This document shows positions 28,631 to 38,677 of a stretch of DNA of 64,000 bases, one piece after another. The notes under the pieces were generated by a model, which was not told where the DNA came from, did no database searches, and worked only from the letters and a program-made list of their open reading frames with translations. The stretch spans positions 62,001 to 126,000 of the forward strand of contig NZ_VFID01000001.1 in assembly GCF_006542425.1 (NCBI RefSeq), written 5' to 3'. Position numbers and translations under genes: made by a program. Every line of letters starts with the position of its first letter. The first letter of the stretch is position 1. The stretch is from Pseudoxanthomonas sp. z9. Lineage in GTDB: Bacteria; Pseudomonadota; Gammaproteobacteria; Xanthomonadales; Xanthomonadaceae.

Positions 28631-29559
28631 GAAAGTGTGCCGTCGCCGCCGCCCTGGGATGGGTGCTGGCGATTCCCGCGTTGTCCGCCCATGCCGCCGA
28701 GGACACGCCCGCCGCGCACCCGGCGCTGCGCACGGATATGTGGATCGGTTCGGATGCGGATGACAACGAAACCCGCAAGATCGCACTGGGCTGGGACATC
28801 CAGCATCGCGACATCGAGCATTGGTGGGGCGTGAAAGTCGAACGCGCGCGCTTCTCCGGGCGCGACTGGTCCGAATCCGAGAACCGCGCCTACCTGAGTG
28901 GCGCCGGCAGCCTGGGCAAGAACTGGCGCTGGGACGGCGACATCGGCAGCAACGGCGACGACCTGCTCGGACGCGCCTCGATCCACAGCACCGATCCCTG
29001 GCGGAAGGAAGTCTTCGTCGAACGGGAAGTCCTGGAAACCCGTCGTGGCGTGCGCGAGGGCTGGGTGCAGACCTTCGCCGGCGCGGCCATCGACATGCCC
29101 TTCAGCGACCGCTGGTCCGCCAGCCTGGTCGCCGGCGTGCAGGATTTCGGCACCGGCGACAACCTGCGCACCCATCTGCGCGGCAACCTGGTCTATGCGT
29201 TCGCGCCGGAGTACGGCCTGAGCGCGCAGCTGCGCACCCGTTACTACCGCAACAGCGAAGCCTTCGAGGCTGACTACTATTCGCCACCCTGGTACGGCGA
29301 AGCGCTCGGCGTGCTGGCCTGGCGCCGCCACATCGGCGGCTACCAGTGGAGCGCGCGGGCCGGCTGGGGCCGCCAGCGCAGTTCCGAGGAGGGCTGGAAG
29401 CGCGCGCGCCTGGCCGAGTTCGGCGTGGAGACCCCACGCTGGAAGGACGCCTGGCTGCGCCTGGACGCCGGCTACACCGACACCCCGGTACTGACCGACA
29501 CTGGCACCGGCAGCTACGCCTATCGCTACGTGCGCCTGCAGGCGTTCGTGGTGTTCTGA
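28627..29559 (+). CDS. outer membrane beta-barrel protein coupled to the glycosyltransferase
   Basis: The 310-residue exported protein has signal peptide MRKCAVAAALGWVLAIPALSAHAAED and then many amphipathic strands, ending in VRLQAFVVF with the terminal Phe typical of barrel proteins. Blocks such as RFSGRDWSES, NGDDLLGRAS and YRYVRLQAF look like barrel hairpins. ATG at 28627 overlaps the glycosyltransferase stop, so both are made together. The pair resembles the exopolysaccharide arrangement of a synthase plus its outer-membrane exporter (PgaA-barrel, YaiO or XagA type). The exact family is uncertain. Confidence 0.75.
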   Translation: MRKCAVAAALGWVLAIPALSAHAAEDTPAAHPALRTDMWIGSDADDNETRKIALGWDIQHRDIEHWWGVKVERARFSGRDWSESENRAYLSGAGSLGKNWRWDGDIGSNGDDLLGRASIHSTDPWRKEVFVEREVLETRRGVREGWVQTFAGAAIDMPFSDRWSASLVAGVQDFGTGDNLRTHLRGNLVYAFAPEYGLSAQLRTRYYRNSEAFEADYYSPPWYGEALGVLAWRRHIGGYQWSARAGWGRQRSSEEGWKRARLAEFGVETPRWKDAWLRLDAGYTDTPVLTDTGTGSYAYRYVRLQAFVVF

Positions 29560-29634
29560 GATCAGGGAGGATGCCGGCCGGCGAGGTGCCTGCCGGCCTT
29601 CGGCCCCGTGAAACGGGGACTTCCGGTCTTCGGG

Positions 29635-29670
29635 CACAAAAAAACCCGAAAAACATTCGTTTTCCAGGCT
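29635..29670 (-). terminator. possible terminator after tRNA-Pro
   Basis: Reading the minus strand downstream of the tRNA, a short CGAA...TTCG stem is followed by GGG and a run of seven T. The stem is weak, so this is only a plausible terminator. A TTCGGG...CCCGAA pairing also exists around the T-run. Confidence 0.35.
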
Positions 29671-29688
29671 TGATTGCGACCTATCGAT

Positions 29689-29765
<77 letters not shown>

Positions 29766-29777
29766 TGTGAGCCGGTT

Positions 29778-29806
29778 ATTCTATTCAGGACGCCGACGGA
29801 CGGCAA
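29778..29806 (-). promoter_or_regulatory. promoter of tRNA-Pro
   Basis: On the minus strand TTGCCG (29801-29806) and TAGAAT (29778-29783, five of six consensus bases) are separated by exactly 17 bases, and the mature tRNA begins 12 bases after the -10 box. That is a standard sigma-70 stable-RNA arrangement. Confidence 0.7.
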
Positions 29807-29890
29807 CAGTTTTTTGCATGCCTGCCCCGGCGCGCCGTTCAGTCTTAGAATGACGGCCCTCGATAACGCTCGTTCCCCCGGAGTTTTCGC

Positions 29891-31285
29891 TTGATCAAGC
29901 CACGCACGCCGCCCGGAGTGATGGAACTGCTGCCGCGCGAGCAGATCGCGTTCCAGCGCATGCTGGACACCATCCGCCGCAACTACGAGCGCTTCGGGTT
30001 CCTGCCGGTGGAAACCCCGGTGTTCGAGCTCTCGGAAACCCTGCTGACCAAGTCCGGCGGCGAGACCGAGCGCCAGGTCTATTTCGTGCAGTCCACCGGC
30101 GCGCTGGCCAAGACCGAGGCGGGCTCCGCCGAGGGGTTGCCCGAACTGGCGTTGCGCTTCGACCTGACCGTGCCGCTGGCCCGCTACGTGGCCGAGCACG
30201 AGCACGAGCTGACCTTCCCGTTCCGGCGCTACCAGATCCAGCGGGTGTACCGGGGCGAGCGCGCCCAGCGTGGCCGGTTCCGCGAGTTTTACCAGTGCGA
30301 TATCGACGTCATCGGCAAGGATGCGCTCAGCATCCGCTTCGACGCCGAGATCCTGGCGGTCATCCACGCGGTCTTCAGTGACCTGGGCATTGGCAAGTTC
30401 ACCATCCAGCTCAACAACCGCAAGCTGATGCGCGGCTTCTTCGAGGCCCAGGGCATCGCCGACGGCGAGCGGCAGGCGCTGGTGCTGCGCGAGGTCGACA
30501 AGCTCGACAAGCGTGGCGCCGACTACGTGCGCGAGACCCTGCAAGGACCGGACTTCAATGTGCCGGCCGAAGCGGTCGCGCGGATTCTCGACTTCGTCGC
30601 CGTGCGCTCGACCAGCCATGCCGACGCGCTGGCCCGCCTGGAAGCGCTGGGGCAGGGCAACGAGACGCTGGCCCAGGGCGTGGCCGAGCTGCGCGAAGTG
30701 CTGGAACTGGTGCATGCGCTGGGTGTTCCCGAGAGCGACTACTGCCTCAACTTCTCGATTGCGCGCGGCCTGGATTACTACACCGGCACCGTCTACGAAA
30801 CCCAATTGGACGACTACGCCCAGATCGGATCGATCTGCTCGGGTGGCCGCTACGAGGATCTGGCCAGCCACTACACCAAGTCGAAGTTGCCCGGCGTGGG
30901 CATCTCCATCGGCCTGACCCGCCTGTTCTGGCAGTTGCGCGAGGCCGGGCTGATCGCCGGCAGCGACGAGAGCAGCGTGCAGGCGATGGTGGCGCTGATG
31001 GACGATGGCGCGCTGGCCGATTCGCTGGACATCGCCCGCCGCCTGCGTGCCGCCGGCATCAATACCGAAGTGCAGATGGAAGCGCGCAAGCTGGCCAAGC
31101 AGTTCCAGTACGCCTCGCGCGCGGGCATCCGCTTCGTGGTGCTGGCCGGCGAGGACGAACGCGCCCGCGGCATGGTCACGGTGAAGGATCTGGTCCGCGA
31201 ACAACAGTTCGAAGTCAAGCGCGAGGAACTGGCCAGCAGCCTGAAGGTCGAGCTGGAACAGGCCCGCGCGCTCGCGGGGCGCTGA
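29891..31285 (+). CDS. hisS: histidyl-tRNA synthetase
   Basis: This 464-residue class II synthetase charges tRNA-His. Motif 1 spans the [10 protein letters not shown] region, motif 2 appears around [32 protein letters not shown], the histidine-binding loops are [13 protein letters not shown] (about 291-303) and CSGGRYEDL, and motif 3 is [11 protein letters not shown]. The start is TTG at 29891 ([17 protein letters not shown]) with GGAG about eight bases before it. A TAGAAT at 29846-29851 could be its -10 box. The C-terminal anticodon-binding domain starts near residue 365. Confidence 0.96.
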   Translation: MIKPRTPPGVMELLPREQIAFQRMLDTIRRNYERFGFLPVETPVFELSETLLTKSGGETERQVYFVQSTGALAKTEAGSAEGLPELALRFDLTVPLARYVAEHEHELTFPFRRYQIQRVYRGERAQRGRFREFYQCDIDVIGKDALSIRFDAEILAVIHAVFSDLGIGKFTIQLNNRKLMRGFFEAQGIADGERQALVLREVDKLDKRGADYVRETLQGPDFNVPAEAVARILDFVAVRSTSHADALARLEALGQGNETLAQGVAELREVLELVHALGVPESDYCLNFSIARGLDYYTGTVYETQLDDYAQIGSICSGGRYEDLASHYTKSKLPGVGISIGLTRLFWQLREAGLIAGSDESSVQAMVALMDDGALADSLDIARRLRAAGINTEVQMEARKLAKQFQYASRAGIRFVVLAGEDERARGMVTVKDLVREQQFEVKREELASSLKVELEQARALAGR

Positions 31286-31295
31286 AAGGCGCGAC

Positions 31296-31367
31296 GTAGA
31301 GCGGAGCTTGCTCCGCTGCCTTTCGCGCGTGGTTTGAGTCCGCGGAGCCGGGCAAGCCCGGCTCTAC
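31296..31367. repeat. REP pair (GTAGAGC type) overlapping the end of a GGDEF gene
   Basis: Hairpin 1 is AGCGGAGC-TT-GCTCCGCT (31300-31317) and hairpin 2 is GAGCCGGGC-AA-GCCCGGCTC (31345-31364). The outer ends GTAGAGC (31296-31302) and GCTCTAC (31361-31367) are complementary, so two units face each other. It fills the gap between the convergent hisS and diguanylate cyclase genes and provides the stop codon of the latter. Confidence 0.85.
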
Positions 31368-33169
31368 AGCGTGCGCACGCAATCGCGGCCTTCGGCCTTG
31401 GCGGTATAGAGCGCCTGGTCGGCGACCTGAAGGGCGGAATCGATGCTGTTCTTGTGGGCGTCGACGCAATGGACGCCGATGCTGGCCGAAATCGGGATAT
31501 CCAGATCCCCACTGCGGCAGGGCCGATCGCGCAGGCGCTGGCGCAGTTCCTCGGCCACATGGCTGGCCTCGTCCAGATCCATGTCGGGCAGGGCGGCGAT
31601 GAATTCCTCGCCGCCGAAGCGTGCGACCAGCGCCCCATATGGCCGCAGCGTTTCGGCCATCGTGTTGGAAGTCCAGCGCAGGCAATCATCGCCGACGAGA
31701 TGACCGTAGGTATCGTTGATGCGCTTGAAGTGGTCCAGATCGATCATCAACAGCGAGATGGGCTGCTGGCTGTTGCGCGCCTGCGAGAGCAGGTGTTCGA
31801 AGGCTTCGCGGAAGTGGGTGCGATTGTAGAGCTCCGTGAGCCCGTCCAATTGGCTGAACTCGCGCAGGCGCAGGTGCGCGGCTTCCAATTGCTCCAGTGC
31901 GCTGCGCAATTCGCCGGTGCGTTGTTCGACCTTGATTTCCAGCTGGTCGCGCGATTCGCGCACGATCCGCTCGTTCTCGTTACGCAGCGAGGCGTAGCGG
32001 TAGCCCAGCGCAACCGACAGCAGCAGCATTTCCAGGGCCGAACCGATCTGCACGCTGTACTCGGTGACGAAGTTCTTGGGCAGCGCGCCGAAGGCGACCA
32101 TCGCGACCATCGCGATGCCCGCCAGGAACATCGACCAGGCCAGCAGGAACAGCTTCGCCGGCTTGTAGCCGCTGCGCATGGCGACTACCGCTTCGACCGC
32201 GATCCAGGCCACGCTCAGGATCACCGCGACCACCGCCAACTGGGTGGATAGCCGGATGGGAATCCAGGTGGTGGCGACACCCAGCACCACGAACAGCGCG
32301 ATCATTCCCAGGCCGATGCGATCGCCCAGCGGCCAGCGCCGGGCCAGGCCGAGGAAATTGCGTGCGAACTGCTGCATGCCGATCTGCGCCAGGCAGATCG
32401 AAAGCGGTACGGCCTTGTCCGCCAGCCACGGTGAATGCGGCCACAGGTACTCGAAACCCAATCCGTACAGGGTGAACAAGACCAGCCCGAACGCGCTGAT
32501 ATGGAACATGTACCAGAAGTAGCTGGCATCGCGCAGGGTCAGCCACAGCACCAGGTTGTAGGTGAACAGCGCCAGCAGGATGCCGTAGTACATGCCCATC
32601 GCGAACTGCGCGTCGCGCGAGAGTTCGGCGAAGGCGGTGGGCGTATACAGGAACAGCGGCACCTGCATGGAGCTCTGGCTTTCCACCCGGACGAACAGAT
32701 CCGCCGGCTGCCCGGGCGGCAGGTCAAGCTGGAAGTTCGGATGCCGGTAGCGCACGCTGCGCTGCTCGAAATGCAGGTGATCGCCGCCGGCCTGGTGGAA
32801 CAACTGGCCGTCGGGATAGCGCACGTACACGTCCAGCCGATCGCTCAGCGCGTATTGCTGGACCAGCAGCCAGCGGGGTTCCTGCAGGTTGCGGTTGAGC
32901 AGGCTGACGTGGAACCAGTAGGCGCCCGGCTGGAAACCGAAGGACGCATCATCGCCCGGCAAAGGCCGGAAGCGTCCCGCCCGCAGACTGGCCTCGACCG
33001 TCCGGATATCGGCTTGGCCATCGCTGTCGTGGAAATAGGTCGTATGGGAAGCCAGGGCATGGGTGGCCGCGTCGCCCGACATCACCAGCGGCGCCTGCGC
33101 CTGCGCGAGCGCGCAGAACAGCAGCAGCGCGGCCAGCAGCCAGCGAAGTCCGCGGATGGTTTCCCTCAT
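31364..33169 (-). CDS. 7TM-DISM diguanylate cyclase
   Basis: The 601-residue membrane protein has signal peptide residues 1-24, then a periplasmic sensor domain of the 7TMR-DISMED2 type (about 30-165, with ASFGFQPGAYWFHVSLLNR and RWLLVQQYALSDRLDVYV). Seven helices of the 7TMR-DISM type follow (about 175-385), then a coiled coil (RNENERIVRESRDQLEIKVEQ) and a GGDEF domain. The active-site motif is GGEEF (519-523), a form known to be active, so c-di-GMP synthesis is likely. The ligand of the periplasmic domain is unknown. Start 33169 is chosen for its signal peptide. The TAG stop lies in a REP palindrome. Confidence 0.93.
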   Translation of the reverse strand: MRETIRGLRWLLAALLLFCALAQAQAPLVMSGDAATHALASHTTYFHDSDGQADIRTVEASLRAGRFRPLPGDDASFGFQPGAYWFHVSLLNRNLQEPRWLLVQQYALSDRLDVYVRYPDGQLFHQAGGDHLHFEQRSVRYRHPNFQLDLPPGQPADLFVRVESQSSMQVPLFLYTPTAFAELSRDAQFAMGMYYGILLALFTYNLVLWLTLRDASYFWYMFHISAFGLVLFTLYGLGFEYLWPHSPWLADKAVPLSICLAQIGMQQFARNFLGLARRWPLGDRIGLGMIALFVVLGVATTWIPIRLSTQLAVVAVILSVAWIAVEAVVAMRSGYKPAKLFLLAWSMFLAGIAMVAMVAFGALPKNFVTEYSVQIGSALEMLLLSVALGYRYASLRNENERIVRESRDQLEIKVEQRTGELRSALEQLEAAHLRLREFSQLDGLTELYNRTHFREAFEHLLSQARNSQQPISLLMIDLDHFKRINDTYGHLVGDDCLRWTSNTMAETLRPYGALVARFGGEEFIAALPDMDLDEASHVAEELRQRLRDRPCRSGDLDIPISASIGVHCVDAHKNSIDSALQVADQALYTAKAEGRDCVRTL

Positions 33170-33258
33170 TCCCGTCCCCGTTCCAGTGCACCCGCCGGGC
33201 CGGCGGCGTGGCTGCCAGTTTAACCGTGGGACCGGGGTAGGCCGGGAGAGGGGCGGGC

Positions 33259-33308
33259 TTGACGGGGGCCGGAGGCTCAATTAATGTATTAACGCATTAG
33301 TACATTAA
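33259..33308 (+). promoter_or_regulatory. his operon promoter with palindromic operator (HisR/YerC box)
   Basis: TTGACG (33259-33264) is followed after 17 bases by TAATGT (33282-33287). Over the -10 box lies a palindrome with arms TTAATGTA (33281-33288) and TACATTAA (33301-33308), partly extended inside by TAA/TTA and GC pairs. Its AT-rich sequence stands out in GC-rich DNA. TrpR-family repressors bind such dyads, and the TrpR-like gene begins 51 bases downstream. Autoregulation by histidine is inferred from family knowledge of HisR in xanthomonads. Confidence 0.75.
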
Positions 33309-33358
33309 AAGACCGGCTACACCCGGTCCCCGACTCTCCGGATCCCGCCGATTTCCCC

Positions 33359-33691
33359 ATGAAGCGCCGCCCCGCTACTCCCGACGACGACCGCGCAGAA
33401 AGCGCCTCCCTGCAGGCGCTCGCCCAGGCGCTGGCCAGCCTGGGCGAAGCCGGTCAGGTGCGGGCATTCCTGGAAGACCTGTGCACGCCGGCCGAGCTGG
33501 AGGCCATGGCCGACCGCTGGCGGGTCGTGCCGCTGCTGCTCAAGGGCGTGCCGTACCGGGAAATCCACGATTTGACCCAGGTCAGCGTGACCACCATCGG
33601 GCGGGTCGCCCGCACCCTCGAACGCGGCACCGGCGGCTACGCCACCGCGTTCCAGCAGCAACAACCGCGCGCCAACGGCGCCTCCCACTGA
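33359..33691 (+). CDS. hisR: TrpR-like transcriptional regulator (YerC/HisR)
   Basis: This 110-residue TrpR/YerC family protein has helices around [39 protein letters not shown] (in short blocks) and a helix-turn-helix [21 protein letters not shown] (about 65-85). Bacillus YerC and xanthomonad HisR share this shape; it probably represses the his operon when histidine is ample. It lies directly behind an operator-like palindrome and ten bases before hisG, so it controls its own operon. The gene symbol follows regulon usage, not experiment in this genome. Confidence 0.85.
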   Translation: MKRRPATPDDDRAESASLQALAQALASLGEAGQVRAFLEDLCTPAELEAMADRWRVVPLLLKGVPYREIHDLTQVSVTTIGRVARTLERGTGGYATAFQQQQPRANGASH

Positions 33692-33701
33692 GTTTCCTCC
33701 C

Positions 33702-34616
33702 ATGAGTCCCAGGGTTGTTCCCGCGACGCGCGATCGCCTGCGCATCGCCATCCAGAAAAGTGGCCGCCTGGCCGAACCCGCGCGCGCGCTGCTCGCCGCC
33801 TGCGGGCTGAGCTGGCGCGAGAGCCGTGACAAGCTGTTCTGTTACGGCGAATCACTGCCGATCGACCTGCTGCTGGTGCGCGACGATGACATTCCCGGCC
33901 TGATTGCCGACGGCGTGTGCGACTTCGGCGTGGTCGGCCGCAATGAACTGGACGAGCAGGCCGGCGAGCGTGCGCGCATCGGCCTGCCCGCGGCCTACCG
34001 GGAACTGCGTCCGCTCGGCTTCGGCCAATGCCGGCTGATGCTGGCGGTGCCGGACAACTGGGAATGGCAGGGCGCGGCGCAACTGCAGGGCCTGCGCATC
34101 GCCACCAGCTATCCGGCGATCCTGTCGGACTGGCTGCGGCGCCAGGGCGTGGAAGCGGGGGTGGTGGAGTTGTCGGGTTCGGTGGAAATCGCTCCGCGCC
34201 TGGGCACCGCTGACCTGATCTGCGATCTGGTTTCCAGCGGCGCCACCCTGGCGGCCAACCAGCTCAAGCCGGTGGAAACCCTGCTCGACAGCGAGGCCGT
34301 GCTGGCCGGACCTGTCCGCGAGTTCGACGACGAGCGTGCCGGCCTGGCCGCGATGCTGCTGCGCCGAGTCGACGGCGTGCTCAAGCTCAAGGACAGCAAG
34401 CTGCTGATGTTCCGCGCCAACCGTGACACCGTGGCCGAACTCTCGCGCCTGCTGCCGGATGCGGAACCGCTGGTCCAGTTGCCCGGTTCCGGCGAAGGTC
34501 CGCTGTCGCTGCAGACCATGTGCCACGGCGCCATCACCTGGCAGCGGCTGGAGGAACTGGAACGTGCCGGTGCGCAGGGATTGATGGTGCTCTCGGTCGA
34601 GAGGTCGCTGGCATGA
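33702..34616 (+). CDS. hisG: ATP phosphoribosyltransferase, long form
   Basis: The 304-residue protein commits ATP and PRPP to histidine synthesis. [12 protein letters not shown] at the start, the [15 protein letters not shown] region, and [23 protein letters not shown] (PRPP-binding loop) are clear. Residues beyond about 225 form the C-terminal ACT-like regulatory domain of the long-form hexameric enzyme, which histidine inhibits in the family. No HisZ is needed for this class. It overlaps hisD by four bases. Confidence 0.97.
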   Translation: MSPRVVPATRDRLRIAIQKSGRLAEPARALLAACGLSWRESRDKLFCYGESLPIDLLLVRDDDIPGLIADGVCDFGVVGRNELDEQAGERARIGLPAAYRELRPLGFGQCRLMLAVPDNWEWQGAAQLQGLRIATSYPAILSDWLRRQGVEAGVVELSGSVEIAPRLGTADLICDLVSSGATLAANQLKPVETLLDSEAVLAGPVREFDDERAGLAAMLLRRVDGVLKLKDSKLLMFRANRDTVAELSRLLPDAEPLVQLPGSGEGPLSLQTMCHGAITWQRLEELERAGAQGLMVLSVERSLA

Positions 34617-35905
34617 ACCGCTTGATCTGGTCCCGGCTTGATGACGAACAACGCCGCGCCGCGCTGCGCCGGCCGGTGCAGGTGGTGGCCCAGCGCACCC
34701 GCGACGCGGTCGCCGCGGTGCTGGCGGAAGTGCGCCAGCTCGGCGATCCGGCGCTGCGCGAATTCACCAGCCGTTTCGACGGTGTGGCGCTGGACGATTT
34801 CGAAGTGGGCGCAGCGGAATTCACCGCCGCCGAAGCGGCGGTGGCGCCGGCGCTGAGGCAGGCGATGGAGGAGGCGGTCGCCCGCATCGAAGCCTTCCAC
34901 CGCGCGGGCATGGCCCAGCCGTACGCGGTCGAAACCGCTCCCGGCGTGCTTTGCGAACGGATGATCCGGCCGATTGCGCGGGTGGGCCTGTACGTGCCCG
35001 CCGGCAGTGCTCCATTGCCTTCCACCGCGTTGATGCTGGGCGTGCCGGCGCGGCTGGCCGGTTGTCGTGAAGTGGTGCTGTGCACACCGCCGCGTGCCGA
35101 CGGCAGCGCCGATCCCGCCGTGCTGGTGGCCGCGCGGATGACCGGCGTGACCCGCGTGTTCAAGCTCGGCGGCGCGCAGGCGATTGCGGCGATGGCGTTC
35201 GGCACCGCCAGCGTGCCCCGCTGCGACAAGTTGTTCGGGCCGGGCAACAGCTACGTGACCGAGGCCAAGCAGCAGGTCGCGCAGGCCGGCGTGGCCGCCA
35301 TCGACATGCCGGCCGGGCCGTCGGAAGTGCTGGTGATCGCCGACGCCGGCGCGGATCCCGCGTTCGTCGCGGCGGATCTGCTGTCGCAGGCCGAGCATGG
35401 CCCGGATTCGCAGGTGCTGCTGCTGTCGGATGCGCCTTCGCTCATCGACCGCGTCGCGGTGGAACTGGAACGCCAGCTCGCGGCGTTGCCGCGCGCGGCG
35501 ATCGCGCGCCAGGCGCTGTCCGCTTCGCGCCTGATCGAAGTGGAACGGCTGGACGATGCGTTCTCGGTCAGCAACGAATACGCGCCCGAGCACCTGATCC
35601 TGGCCCTGCGCGACCCGCGCGCCTGGCTGGAGCGGGTGGAAGCGGCCGGATCGGTGTTCCTGGGCGATTACACGCCCGAGGCGCTGGGCGACTATTGCAG
35701 CGGCACCAACCACGTGCTGCCGACCAGCGGCGCCGCGCGCGCCTACAGTGGCGTGAGCGTGGCCAGCTTCCAGAATTTCGTCAGCGTGCAGGCGGCCAGC
35801 CGCGCGGGCATCGGCCGCATCGGCGCGTGCGCATTGACCCTGGCGCGCGCCGAGGGACTTGACGCGCATGCCAACGCGGTCGCGCTGCGGCTGGAGGCGG
35901 CATGA
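34613..35905 (+). CDS. hisD: histidinol dehydrogenase
   Basis: The 430-residue zinc enzyme oxidises histidinol to histidine in two steps with [63 protein letters not shown] and SNEYAPEHL are all family signatures; the late [18 protein letters not shown] completes it. ATG at 34613 overlaps the hisG stop. Length is normal. Confidence 0.97.
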   Translation: MNRLIWSRLDDEQRRAALRRPVQVVAQRTRDAVAAVLAEVRQLGDPALREFTSRFDGVALDDFEVGAAEFTAAEAAVAPALRQAMEEAVARIEAFHRAGMAQPYAVETAPGVLCERMIRPIARVGLYVPAGSAPLPSTALMLGVPARLAGCREVVLCTPPRADGSADPAVLVAARMTGVTRVFKLGGAQAIAAMAFGTASVPRCDKLFGPGNSYVTEAKQQVAQAGVAAIDMPAGPSEVLVIADAGADPAFVAADLLSQAEHGPDSQVLLLSDAPSLIDRVAVELERQLAALPRAAIARQALSASRLIEVERLDDAFSVSNEYAPEHLILALRDPRAWLERVEAAGSVFLGDYTPEALGDYCSGTNHVLPTSGAARAYSGVSVASFQNFVSVQAASRAGIGRIGACALTLARAEGLDAHANAVALRLEAA

Positions 35906-37011
35906 ATACGCCCGACAACAAGGCGGCAAATGCCGGCGTGCTGAATCTGGTCAGGCCCGACCTGCGCGGTTTCGGTGGCTACAAATCGGCCCGCACCGAA
36001 GCTTTGCGCGGGGATGTCTGGCTCAACGCCAACGAGTCGGCCTGGTCCAGCCCGGCTGACCCGGGCGCGACCTGCCAGCGCTATCCGGAACCGCAGCCAG
36101 CGGCTTTGCGCGCGGCGCTGGCTGACCTGTATGGCTGTGCCCCGGAGCAGTTGCTTATCGGCCGCGGCAGCGACGAGGCCATCGATCTGCTGGTGCGCGC
36201 GCTGTGCGTGCCGGAACGCGACGGGGTGGTGATCAGCTCGCCGGTCTTCGGCATGTACGCGGTGTCCGCGCGATTGCAGAACGCGCCGCTCATCGACGTG
36301 CCGCTGCGCGATACCGAGCAGGGCTTCGAGCCGGATCTGGATGGACTGGCCGCCGCCGCGCTGGCGAACAGCGCCAAGCTGGTGTTCCTGTGCTCGCCGA
36401 CCAATCCGACCGGTCGCGCCTGCACGCTGGCGGAAATCGCGGACCTGGCCGGGCGCCTGGCCGGTCGCGCGCTGCTGGTGGTCGACGAGGCCTACGTGGA
36501 GTTTTCCGATGTCCCCTCGGCGACCGCGTTGACTGCAGATTTTCCCAATCTGGTCGTGCTGCGCACGCTGTCCAAGGCGCACGCGTTGGCGGCCGCGCGG
36601 ATCGGCGTGGCAATCGCCGCCGAGGAATTGGTCGCCGTGCTGCGCGCCTGCCAGGCGCCGTATCCGGTGCCTGCGCCCTGCGCGGAACTGGCGCTCGCCG
36701 GGCTGGCGCCCGCAGCACTGGCGCAGACCCGGCAGCGGGTGGAATGGGTGCGGCGCGAGCGCGAACGGATGCGGGGTGCGCTGGTGTCGCTTCCCGGCGT
36801 ACGCCGCGTTTATCCCTCGCAGGGAAACTATGTGCTGGTACGGTTCGACGACGCCGACCATGCATTCGCCGCGCTGCTGTCCACTGGCGTGGTGGTGCGC
36901 GACCAGCGTGCCGCGCCGCAGCTGGGCGACGCGCTGCGGATCAGCATCGGCAGCCCGGATCAGAACGATCGGGTGCTGGCGGCACTTGCGGTACGGGAGG
37001 CGGCGGCATGA
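35902..37011 (+). CDS. hisC: histidinol-phosphate aminotransferase
   Basis: This 369-residue class II PLP aminotransferase catalyses the seventh step of the pathway. It starts [16 protein letters not shown], carries [27 protein letters not shown] and [11 protein letters not shown], and the PLP Lys is in [17 protein letters not shown] (about residue 231). It overlaps hisD and hisB by four bases each. A shift of substrate preference is unlikely given the context. Confidence 0.96.
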   Translation: MNTPDNKAANAGVLNLVRPDLRGFGGYKSARTEALRGDVWLNANESAWSSPADPGATCQRYPEPQPAALRAALADLYGCAPEQLLIGRGSDEAIDLLVRALCVPERDGVVISSPVFGMYAVSARLQNAPLIDVPLRDTEQGFEPDLDGLAAAALANSAKLVFLCSPTNPTGRACTLAEIADLAGRLAGRALLVVDEAYVEFSDVPSATALTADFPNLVVLRTLSKAHALAAARIGVAIAAEELVAVLRACQAPYPVPAPCAELALAGLAPAALAQTRQRVEWVRRERERMRGALVSLPGVRRVYPSQGNYVLVRFDDADHAFAALLSTGVVVRDQRAAPQLGDALRISIGSPDQNDRVLAALAVREAAA

Positions 37012-38081
37012 CTCCCATCCTGTTCATCGACCGCGACGGCACCCTCATCGAGGAACCGGCCGACTTCCAGATCGACGCCTACGAGAAAATCCGGTTCGTG
37101 CGCGATTGCATTCCGGCGTTGCTGAAGCTGCGCGACGCCGGTTACCAGTTCGTCATCGTCAGCAACCAGGATGGACTGGGCAGCGAGGGCTACCCGCAGG
37201 CATCGTTCGATGGTCCGAACGATCTGATGCTGCAGATCTTCGAAAGCCAGGGCATCCGTTTCCGCGAAGTGCTGGTCGACCCGAGCTGGCCGGAAGAGAA
37301 CCGTCCGACCCGCAAGCCCGGCATCGGGCTGGTCCTGCACTATCTCCAGGATCGCGACATCGACTGGGCGCGCTCGGCGATGGTCGGCGACCGGCCTACC
37401 GATATCCAGTTCGCCGACAACCTGCGCATCCGCGGTTTCCAGTTGCAGACGCCACAATTCGGCGGCGACTGGGACTGGCCGTCGATCGCGCATGAACTGG
37501 CCGATGCGCCGCGTCGGGCGAACGTCCAGCGCAACACCAAGGAAACCCGCATCCGCGTGGAAGTGGATCTGGACCGGGTGGCGGAGCCGGTCATCCGCAC
37601 GGGACTGCCGTTCTTCGACCACATGCTGGAACAGATCGGCAAGCACGGCGGTTTCGCCCTGCGCATCGACACCGAGGGCGATCTGCACATCGACGAGCAC
37701 CATACGGTGGAGGACACCGGGCTGGCACTGGGGCAGGCGCTGAAACAGGCGCTTGGCGACAAGCGCGGCATCGGCCGCTACGGGTTCACTCTGCCGATGG
37801 ACGAGACCCTCGCCAGCGCGGCGCTGGATTTCAGCGGCCGGCCGTATTTCGTCTTTGACGGCGACTTCCGGCGCGAGAAGGTGGGCGACCTTCCCACCGA
37901 ACTGGTGCCGCATTTCTTCCGTTCGCTGTGCGACGCCTCCGGCCTCAATCTCAACCTGAGCGTGCGCGGCGACAACGATCATCACAAAATCGAAGCCTGC
38001 TTCAAGGCGCTGGCGCGCGCGTTGCGCCAGGCGATCCGGCGCGAAGGGGCGGAACTGCCCTCGACCAAGGGAGCGTTGTGA
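37008..38081 (+). CDS. hisB: bifunctional histidinol-phosphatase / imidazoleglycerol-phosphate dehydratase
   Basis: The 357-residue protein is a fusion, as in enteric bacteria. Residues 1-165 form a HAD phosphatase with FIDRDGTL (Asp8, Asp10) and SNQDGLGS, then [12 protein letters not shown]. Residues about 170-357 form the dehydratase, with [29 protein letters not shown] and [21 protein letters not shown] (metal-binding His and Glu). It overlaps hisC by four bases and shares one base with the hisH ATG. Confidence 0.97.
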   Translation: MTPILFIDRDGTLIEEPADFQIDAYEKIRFVRDCIPALLKLRDAGYQFVIVSNQDGLGSEGYPQASFDGPNDLMLQIFESQGIRFREVLVDPSWPEENRPTRKPGIGLVLHYLQDRDIDWARSAMVGDRPTDIQFADNLRIRGFQLQTPQFGGDWDWPSIAHELADAPRRANVQRNTKETRIRVEVDLDRVAEPVIRTGLPFFDHMLEQIGKHGGFALRIDTEGDLHIDEHHTVEDTGLALGQALKQALGDKRGIGRYGFTLPMDETLASAALDFSGRPYFVFDGDFRREKVGDLPTELVPHFFRSLCDASGLNLNLSVRGDNDHHKIEACFKALARALRQAIRREGAELPSTKGAL

Positions 38082-38677
38082 TGCAGGTGGCATTGGTCGA
38101 TGCCGGTGGCGCCAACATCGGTTCGGTCCGCTACGCGCTGGATCGCCTGGGCGTGGCCGCCACGCTCACCGCGGATGCGGCGACCATCCGTGCCGCGGAC
38201 CGGGTCATCCTGCCCGGCGTGAGCACTGCGGCCACGGTGATGGCGCGGCTGCGCGAGCAGGGACTGGTCGAGGTGCTGCGAGAACTGGAACGACCGCTGC
38301 TGGGCGTCTGCGTCGGGATGCAGTTGTTGTTCGAACATTCGGACGAAGACGACACGCCGTGCCTCGGGCTGCTACCGGGTCGGGTGGCGCGACTGACGCC
38401 GGGTCCCGGCATCCGGGTCCCGCACATGGGCTGGAATACGCTGCGGGCGCAACGCGAGTCCGGCCTGACCGCCGGCCTGGACGGCGGCCACGCCTATTTC
38501 GTGCACAGCTACGCCGCACCTGTCGATGCGGATTGCCTGATGAGCAGCGAGCATGGCCAGCCGTTCGCGGCGGTGGTGCAGCGTGGCCGGGTGGCCGGCG
38601 CGCAGTTCCATCCGGAGCGCTCGGCCGAGGTCGGTGCGCGGCTGATCCGGAACTTCATCGAAACGGGATTGCAATGA
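38081..38677 (+). CDS. hisH: imidazole glycerol phosphate synthase, glutaminase subunit
   Basis: The 198-residue class I glutamine amidotransferase feeds ammonia to HisF. The nucleophile Cys77 is in [12 protein letters not shown], and the catalytic His and Glu in [12 protein letters not shown] near residue 184. ATG at 38081 directly overlaps the hisB stop. An alternative GTG three bases earlier exists. Overlap with hisA suggests tight translational coupling. Confidence 0.95.
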   Translation: MQVALVDAGGANIGSVRYALDRLGVAATLTADAATIRAADRVILPGVSTAATVMARLREQGLVEVLRELERPLLGVCVGMQLLFEHSDEDDTPCLGLLPGRVARLTPGPGIRVPHMGWNTLRAQRESGLTAGLDGGHAYFVHSYAAPVDADCLMSSEHGQPFAAVVQRGRVAGAQFHPERSAEVGARLIRNFIETGLQ

